Positions 9,172-14,618 of a stretch of DNA of 17,589 bases are shown in pieces. The stretch comes from Thoreauomyces humboldtii. Lineage: Eukaryota; Chytridiomycota; Chytridiomycetes; Spizellomycetales; Powellomycetaceae. Location of the stretch: positions 1 through 17,589 of the forward strand of contig JADGJA010000469.1 in the NCBI GenBank assembly GCA_027596035.1. Reading direction: 5' to 3'. Below the pieces are notes generated by a model. That model saw only the letters and a program-made list of their open reading frames with translations, was not told the DNA's origin and ran no database searches. Each line of letters starts with the position of its first letter. The first letter of the stretch is position 1. The translations under genes and the position numbers were made by a program.

Positions 9172-11730
9172 CTACGCCGACGGTCCCCCGGCGTCGCTAG
9201 ACTCTTCCTCTTCCTCCTCTTCTCTTCCTCTCTTGTTTCGGCCGCGGTTATGTGGCGTGAAACGGGCGAGTTTATCATCTAACTGAGCGCCCAGTAAAGC
9301 GACCAAGGCCTCCTGTCTCGCCTGGTGTTCGATCGCAGTCGCCGCGGCCCTCTCATTGAGCTGAGCGCCTAGTGAAGCGGCCAAGGCGTCCTGCCTCTTC
9401 CGGTGATCGATTTCGGTCATGCTCGGAGCCCTCGCAGCTGCGGCCCGGTTGACCAAATCCTCGAGGCGGGCTCGGTGGGCTGCCAGAGTCGGACCGGGAG
9501 CTGCGACGACGGAGCCTTCCTCCGCGGTCACCGCCTCTCGGGAAGCGCCCGTTTGGTTCGCGGGGACCGCGGATCCGTCCACACGCCTAAAGTGCGGCTG
9601 CGACGGTTCTCCATCATTCATAACTATCGAGAACTTGGAGGTGGTATCAGAGGAGTTTCCTTTCTTCTTGGTCTTGCTGGCGTCGGCGCTTACGCGCACC
9701 GGCTGGATCTTCGTGACGTCGACAAGGCTCTTGTCGAGAATGCGGATGTCATGCGCCATGTAAAACTCAAGGGGCATGATGATCTCAGCGGTGTTGACGT
9801 CACGAAGCGAGTACTGATCATTGAACTGCGTCGTGACGTTCAAGGCCAAGCTCAGGTCACGTGGATTGCCCTCAGAGGCAGCTGGGATGTTGAAGTATCG
9901 ACCATTGTGAGTGCTCGAGTTGTACCAAAGCATCCGCGCGGCTCTTCCGAACAGCTGATAGGCCACCGAAAGGGAACGTCTGGTGAGAAAAGTAACGATC
10001 TTGATCGACGGGACGTCGACACCCTCTCCGTACATCCCGCATTGCACTATGAGCTGGATAGAACCGTCATTGACCATTTTGTTTTTCTGCGCTGTTTCCT
10101 GCAGCGTATCTCGGCTATGAAGCATCCCCGCTTCCAAAAGCGCTCTGAATGCCACGGGCTGCCGAGCGATCCAGTCGTTGACCAAACCGAGCGCTGCAGA
10201 CGCGTGTCCATAGTTGACGCAACAGAAAAGAGCCTGCGTACACGCTCCCGCCCGAGTCCTCTGCAGGAGTCTGTCGCAGGTTTCGTCAACCAAGAAACGT
10301 TGTACGGGCTCGTCATCGCGCAGGAACTTCGCTATGAACGTTTTGGCCGCCTTGGTCAGCTGCCCGGTTGCCTCGAGTTCCTGGTCCCCAGCGTCAGGCT
10401 CGAATTCGTCCTCTCCCGAATCGGCTTCGCCATTGTCAGGCTCGTTGTCCTCCATCGGGTCAAGGCCTGGCTCGTCAAGTGCATCTTCACCGCTGGGTGT
10501 TGACAGAAAGGCCTTTTTCTCCTTGGAAATACGCATCACTCCAGCGACGTTGCAAGGATACAGAGTGAGGAGATAGTTAGCGGTGAGGCCAGTGATTCGA
10601 GCCCAGTACAGAGGCATCGTGTAAACCGGGAAGGCGCGAATGATCTGTCGGTCCAGACGGTCCAGAAACGCGCTGAATATGAGTACATGGAAGGGATTTA
10701 CGACCGGAGCACTCTCAGGGAGTTCCACAGAAGCTCGCTCCGCAGCAGCACGGTACAGAGTTTTCATGCAAGCGATGTAAGTCTCAGCAGCTGCGTGATG
10801 ACCCTCATCGAAAATGATTTGCCTGACGCCCCCGCGCTCTTTCCACGCCGACATGATGGTGCCGAGGTTGTTACCGCCTGCATGCAAAGTTGGGGTAGTC
10901 ACCACCACGATGCGTGCGCTGGCGAGGCGCGAGGAGTCGATTAGACGACTTACGACCGCAATTCTTTGGGTGTCCTCGGTATTGGCGGACATTTGGACGA
11001 TTCGGCCATCACGCACCTCCTCTTCGGTAGCGTCGCTGAAGTGAAACACAATGTCGGAATAAGCGAGACCAGCAGCATCTCGAAACTGAATGAAAGTCTT
11101 CGGCATGTCGTCCTTGATGCGCGAGAGAGGCACCGCAACGATGGTACCCTCATGCAAACCGGCTGCGGTGACGAGGACTCTGCTCTTGCCGGCGCCAACG
11201 GGAGCACCAATATAGCCGGGCATCACGCCACGAGGCAATATCTCCCGGGGATCATCCGGCAGCTCGGAGAAAGTCCGATCGTTTGAGTTGTATATACGAG
11301 GAAGGTCAGAATCCCCATCGGTCACAATCTGGCTGCCGTTGGCGTTCGCCCGCTCCGCTTGGTACAGAACGATGGACTTTGCAGCAGTCGCTTGCCACTG
11401 ATGCAGGAAGGGTTGCGGCAACGACCGGTCGAGGATAGAACGCAGCTCGTGGGGTGTATTATTGGCGATGATGTCTCGTTGTCGCAGGTTGAAAACATGC
11501 TCCTCTCTGGCGCGGTTGCGTTCAAACAGCATGTCGTAAGCTGTGGCAGCGTGGAGCTCGCTGTCGTCATCGGGAGGCGGAGGCAACGTCGGATCGGTTT
11601 CGGAGCGCAAGGACGGAACATGGCCATCCTCTGGGAAGAGAGCCTTTAAAAGAGGCCCAACCTTGGGATCATCGTACAGGGGCTTTGGCTTGTTCTTCTT
11701 CTCCTTGGGCTTCTTTGCTCGGGGAGGCAT
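9172..11730 (-). CDS. DExH-box superfamily 2 helicase with C-terminal repeats
   Basis: Single exon, 852 aa, ATG at 11730. A basic N-terminus (RAKKPKEKKNKPK) could be a nuclear signal. Helicase domain 1 has a HQWQATAAK stretch (about 110-118), Walker A GAPVGAGKS (175-183), TTPTLHA (motif Ib region, 278-284) and DEGHH (308-312). The usual SAT motif III is represented by FSAF (352-355). An acidic insert (about 415-452) precedes domain 2, which has motif V GEGVDVPS (568-575) and motif VI QLFGRAAR (592-599). These motifs indicate ATP-dependent nucleic acid unwinding or translocation, and DEGHH resembles the ERCC3/type III restriction-like branch rather than RecQ. The C-terminus holds about 26-aa repeats and a second basic patch, RGRNKRGREEEE. 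It is head to head with the CEHG-repeat gene. No close named homologue is recognised, and a virus or mobile-element origin is possible but unproven. Confidence 0.85.
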   Translation of the reverse strand: MPPRAKKPKEKKNKPKPLYDDPKVGPLLKALFPEDGHVPSLRSETDPTLPPPPDDDSELHAATAYDMLFERNRAREEHVFNLRQRDIIANNTPHELRSILDRSLPQPFLHQWQATAAKSIVLYQAERANANGSQIVTDGDSDLPRIYNSNDRTFSELPDDPREILPRGVMPGYIGAPVGAGKSRVLVTAAGLHEGTIVAVPLSRIKDDMPKTFIQFRDAAGLAYSDIVFHFSDATEEEVRDGRIVQMSANTEDTQRIAVVSRLIDSSRLASARIVVVTTPTLHAGGNNLGTIMSAWKERGGVRQIIFDEGHHAAAETYIACMKTLYRAAAERASVELPESAPVVNPFHVLIFSAFLDRLDRQIIRAFPVYTMPLYWARITGLTANYLLTLYPCNVAGVMRISKEKKAFLSTPSGEDALDEPGLDPMEDNEPDNGEADSGEDEFEPDAGDQELEATGQLTKAAKTFIAKFLRDDEPVQRFLVDETCDRLLQRTRAGACTQALFCCVNYGHASAALGLVNDWIARQPVAFRALLEAGMLHSRDTLQETAQKNKMVNDGSIQLIVQCGMYGEGVDVPSIKIVTFLTRRSLSVAYQLFGRAARMLWYNSSTHNGRYFNIPAASEGNPRDLSLALNVTTQFNDQYSLRDVNTAEIIMPLEFYMAHDIRILDKSLVDVTKIQPVRVSADASKTKKKGNSSDTTSKFSIVMNDGEPSQPHFRRVDGSAVPANQTGASREAVTAEEGSVVAAPGPTLAAHRARLEDLVNRAAAARAPSMTEIDHRKRQDALAASLGAQLNERAAATAIEHQARQEALVALLGAQLDDKLARFTPHNRGRNKRGREEEEEEESSDAGGPSA
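9283..9438 (-). repeat. 78-bp tandem repeats in the helicase C-terminus
   Basis: Two units at 9283-9360 and 9361-9438 are offset by exactly 78 nt (26 codons) and share long identical stretches at DNA level. The protein units contain RQDALAASLGAQL and RQEALVALLGAQL. A more diverged third unit (AHRARLEDLVNRAAA) lies just upstream in the protein. The units are amphipathic and probably helical. Confidence 0.8.
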
Positions 11731-11953
11731 GATTCTTGAGGGTGGAGGTGCAAGTCAAGAGTCAAGAGCGGAGCTCGATTATACTGGTACTGTAGCTTTC
11801 ACAGCCAGCAAACAAAAGGGATGAGAAAGCAAACTCTTACCGGTACAGTACAGTACAGTATTACATGAATTCACAGTTGCTTAAACCGTATCGCATGCGA
11901 GTGCCGGGTATCGATAAATGAAGGAAATGTGGCGCTGATACGGGCACGTTCGC

Positions 11954-11970
11954 CTACTGTAGCACAGTAG
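11954..11970. repeat. inverted repeat CTACTGT-agc-ACAGTAG
   Basis: A perfect 7-bp palindrome arm pair around a 3-nt centre, in the middle of the helicase/CEHG divergent promoter and sharing its core with the neighbouring TACTGTA copies. It could be an operator or a small hairpin. Confidence 0.6.
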
Positions 11971-12236
11971 TACAGGACACACGTTTCACCTGACGCCCAT
12001 GTCCTTGCCGAAGCGGGAAGTGGGTGCCTGGACTGTGTAGCGTAACAGTAACAGTTTCGACCGACGACTCTGCAGATTCTACCAAACCTCGAGAACGTGA
12101 GGCAGGTTATGTTGGTGTCACCCAGGTGCGGAGGGCTGTTGTTGCACTCGCCAGTTTGCCCAATTTTCCATATTTCACTTACCCGGTATATCATAATTTA
12201 GAACTCGGGAGGTATTCGAGGAATGGCTTGAATGCA

Positions 12237-12293
12237 ATGACCTTCCAACCTTGGGCGGCCGCATTTTCCCAGAGTTCGCAGCTTGGCAAGTAG
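12237..12293 (+). other. upstream ORF ending 2 nt before the CEHG-repeat start codon
   Basis: An 18-codon frame starts at ATG 12237 and stops with TAG at 12291-12293, two bases before the main ATG at 12296. Two minimal frames (ATG GCT TGA and ATG CAA TGA) lie just upstream. If transcription starts before them, they would restrain translation of the main frame. Confidence 0.35.
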
Positions 12294-12295
12294 CC

Positions 12296-13642
12296 ATGCA
12301 GACACTCGAAGCCGAACTCAGGACTTTCGCTCCAGAGAGCATGACCTTTCCATATTCTGCACCGTTCGTGCGGTTCTGGGATGTGAATCTTTTCCTCGCG
12401 AGAGCGCAGGTAGCCGTTACACCTGCGCTCGTGGCATCGCATGTCCGGCTGTGCAGGGTAGTCGAACAGTACGCTGCCTTTGCCTCGGATGCAACTCGTC
12501 ACTCGACCGACTTGCCGGCGCAAGACACAGAGTTTTGCATGAATGTTCTGGAACTGCACGCACTTGCTCAGGCGGGGCAAGAAACGCTTAACTATCGTAC
12601 GCGGTTGGGCAAGTGGCTTCACCAGCGGCGGAAGGGCCGACAGGTGGCCCTTCCGCATGCATCACGATATACATGGCTGAACGCGTTGGCACCCCTGGAC
12701 ATTCCGAATACGTGCGAACACGGCATCCCGGTACGCAACTGCACGCCCTGTAACGTCCATCGCCAGTGTGATCATGGACGCATCTCGGCATGTCGCGAAT
12801 GCGGTGGCTCGTCGTTCTGCGAACATGGTTGGAAGCGGGTCTGCAAACCTTGTGGAGGGTCCGGTATTTGCGAACATGGCGTGCAGCGCGCCGGCTGCCG
12901 AGACTGTGGTGATTGCATTTGCGAGCACGGCAAACGGCGATATACGTGCGTTCCCTGCAAGGGCCCCGGGACCTGTGATCATGGTAGAGTCCGAGCTCAG
13001 TGCGCCGAATGCGACGGCTCGAGCATGTGCCACCACCGTCGTCAGCGCCATACTTGCAAAGACTGCAACCCGTGCGAACATGGTCGTAACCGCTATTCGT
13101 GCAATGCTTGCGGGGGCTCCACTTTCTGCGACGCCCACCATCGCGTTGCTTCTTCCTGCGTCGACTGCGGTGGCGGTGCTATTTGCGAGCACGGCGTGCG
13201 GCGGTACGACTGCGCTCGCTGCGGTGGCTCGGGACGTTGCGAGCACGGCAAGCGTCGTGAGCTGTGCAAGCCGTGCGGAGGAAGCGGGATCTGCGAGCAC
13301 AATGTCCAGCAGGCAAGCTGCGGAAGGTGTCATCCCGAGCTCATCTGTCCGTGTGGAAAACACGCGAGGTCGTGCAAGAAGCACGGGGGTAGAGCAATTT
13401 GCAAGCATATGAAGAAGAGGACGCTATGTGCAGAATGCGGAGGGTCTGGTTTGTGTCCTCACGAGAGGGAAAAGGACAAGTGCGCCGACTGCGGCGGAAA
13501 GAATTTTTGCCATCTTCACCCTCGGGCTCTCAAGCGTCAGTGCAACATCTGCAGAACGGGAGCGGCCTTCTGCGAGCACAAGAATCGGAAGAGAACCTGC
13601 CGAGAGTGCAAGATGGCGAAGAGCGAAGACACAGCATCTTGA
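12296..13642 (+). CDS. Cys/His 'CEHG' tandem-repeat (putative zinc-binding) protein
   Basis: Single exon, 448 aa. The start is the ATG at 12296; the open frame extends 15 codons further up without an ATG. Residues 1-139 form a non-repetitive, mostly helical N-terminal part with no domain I recognise. From residue 140 to nearly the end there are about 17 units of the form C-x-H-x(5-7)-C-x-x-C, typically CEHG-x(4)-C-x-x-C-GGSG, spaced 17-20 residues. Unit 13 (CPCGKHARSCKKH) is irregular. The regular Cys/His spacing suggests zinc binding, and the Arg/Lys between ligands suggests nucleic acid contact; both are inferred. Similar CEHG repeat arrays are, to my knowledge, found in algal and protist genomes and large DNA viruses, mostly without a known function. 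It is divergent from the helicase and followed by a broken partial copy of itself. Confidence 0.8.
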   Translation: MQTLEAELRTFAPESMTFPYSAPFVRFWDVNLFLARAQVAVTPALVASHVRLCRVVEQYAAFASDATRHSTDLPAQDTEFCMNVLELHALAQAGQETLNYRTRLGKWLHQRRKGRQVALPHASRYTWLNALAPLDIPNTCEHGIPVRNCTPCNVHRQCDHGRISACRECGGSSFCEHGWKRVCKPCGGSGICEHGVQRAGCRDCGDCICEHGKRRYTCVPCKGPGTCDHGRVRAQCAECDGSSMCHHRRQRHTCKDCNPCEHGRNRYSCNACGGSTFCDAHHRVASSCVDCGGGAICEHGVRRYDCARCGGSGRCEHGKRRELCKPCGGSGICEHNVQQASCGRCHPELICPCGKHARSCKKHGGRAICKHMKKRTLCAECGGSGLCPHEREKDKCADCGGKNFCHLHPRALKRQCNICRTGAAFCEHKNRKRTCRECKMAKSEDTAS

Positions 13643-13650
13643 GACGTCCT
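13109..13650 (+). repeat. tandem duplication, copy A (intact)
   Basis: This segment, from the CGGSTFC unit to just past the stop codon of the CEHG-repeat gene, is repeated directly downstream with an offset of about 550 nt. Copy A keeps the reading frame and all repeat cysteines. Confidence 0.85.
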
Positions 13651-13658
13651 CCACGTTC

Positions 13659-14197
13659 TGCGGGGGCTCCACCTTCTGCGACGCACATCATCGCGTTGCT
13701 TCTTCCTGCGTTGACTGCGGTGGCGGTGCTATTTGCAAGCACGGCGTGCGGCGGTACGACTGCGCTCGCTGCGGTGACTCGGGACGTTGCGAGCACGGCA
13801 AGTGTCGTGAGCTGTGCAAGCCGTGCGGAGAGAGCGGGATTTGCGAGCACAATGACCAACGGCGGAAGGTGTCGTCCCGAGCTCCTTTGTCCGTGTGGAA
13901 TACTGGAGGTTGTGCAAGAATCACAAGGGAAAAAAACGGGAGTAGAGCGATTTCCAAGCATCAGAAGAAGAGGACGCTATGTGTCGAGTGCGGAGGATCT
14001 GGTCTGAGTTCTCACAAGAGGGAAAATGAAAAGTGCGCCGACTGCAGCACTAAGAATATTTGCCACTCGAGCTCTCAAACGTCAGTGCAACAGTTGCAGA
14101 ACGGGAGCGGCCTTCTGGAAGCACAAGTTTCGGAATGGAGCTTGCCGAGAGTGCAAGATGGGGACGACCGAAGCCACGCAGCATCTTGAGACGCCCT
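13659..14197 (+). pseudogene. decayed tandem copy of the CEHG-repeat 3' half (copy B)
   Basis: The sequence is collinear with 13109-13650 and starts at the same TGCGGGGGCTCC. It lacks a start codon and the N-terminal part, and it lies behind the TGA of the intact gene. By eye, small indels (about -8, +11, -8 and +2 relative to copy A, net -3) throw it out of frame twice and bring it back. Ligand residues are lost: CKHM becomes SKHQ, CPHE becomes SSHK, and FCEHK becomes FWKHK. The first 200 or so nt still closely match copy A. It has the look of a recent duplication that is decaying. Read-through from the intact gene would be needed to express it. Confidence 0.75.
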
Positions 14198-14618
14198 CTC
14201 CGTACGAGCTTACTTCGTCCTCGTTCATATTATTACTGTCGGACACAGAAATCACAACCTTTCCTTATCCCGACCCTCCAGGGAGTGGTATGGAACCCTT
14301 GTTTGTCTTATGCCTTCATGGCCGCTCGTCACGCTGCCGAAACGAAAGGGATGAGGTGCGCTTGACCTTCGCGCGCACGCAACTCCAAGTATGTTCCCTT
14401 CGGAACCACGCCTGCTGGTGGCCATGGTGAAGGCAAGGCGGTAATCAAGCAATACACTGTAGACAATCGTTTCCCACGACGAGGTTCCTGCCTAACCGGT
14501 TTGCGCAGCAGTTTCTCCATAAGAGTAACATGATGCACACAGCCACCTGACCTCACAAGAACCAGTCAGCGTGTGCGGTACTGCTTCTCCGTTTGAGAAC
14601 GATCTCCAGTCTACAATA
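14198..14618. promoter_or_regulatory. 5' flank of COG7
   Basis: These 421 nt lie between the end of the broken repeat copy and the COG7 start. They should contain the COG7 promoter and leader. Several ATGs occur (for example near 14289 and 14424), but no frame has coding character. No TATA box, tRNA or repeat is evident. The COG7 frame is open for 16 codons upstream of its ATG but without another ATG. Confidence 0.45.

Larger units (their letters stand above)
11731..12295. promoter_or_regulatory. divergent promoter of helicase and CEHG-repeat genes with TACWGTA cluster
   Basis: This 565-nt stretch separates two divergent starts. It contains TACTGTA at 11788-11794, three overlapping TACAGTA in 11844-11860, and TACTGTA at 11955-11961. 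The last lies in a perfect 7-bp inverted repeat (CTACTGT 11954-11960, ACAGTAG 11964-11970). GTAACAGTAACAG follows near 12041. An AT-rich TATATCATAATTTA (12187-12200) about 96 nt before the CEHG start is a candidate core promoter. Binding by a regulator is inferred from the repetition alone. Confidence 0.5.

Noticed and set aside
9403..10503. Plus-strand 366-codon frame opposite the helicase
   Set aside because: Antisense shadow; the minus strand carries all helicase motifs in one frame.
12662..13408. Minus-strand 248-codon frame and plus-strand 214-codon Ala/Ser-rich frame over the CEHG repeats
   Set aside because: Both are by-products of the repetitive GC-rich repeat DNA; only the frame with regular Cys/His spacing makes sense as a protein.
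8485..14618. Terminal inverted repeats or target-site duplications around the helicase/CEHG block
   Set aside because: Reading both flanks by eye gave no convincing matching ends; only short chance similarities.
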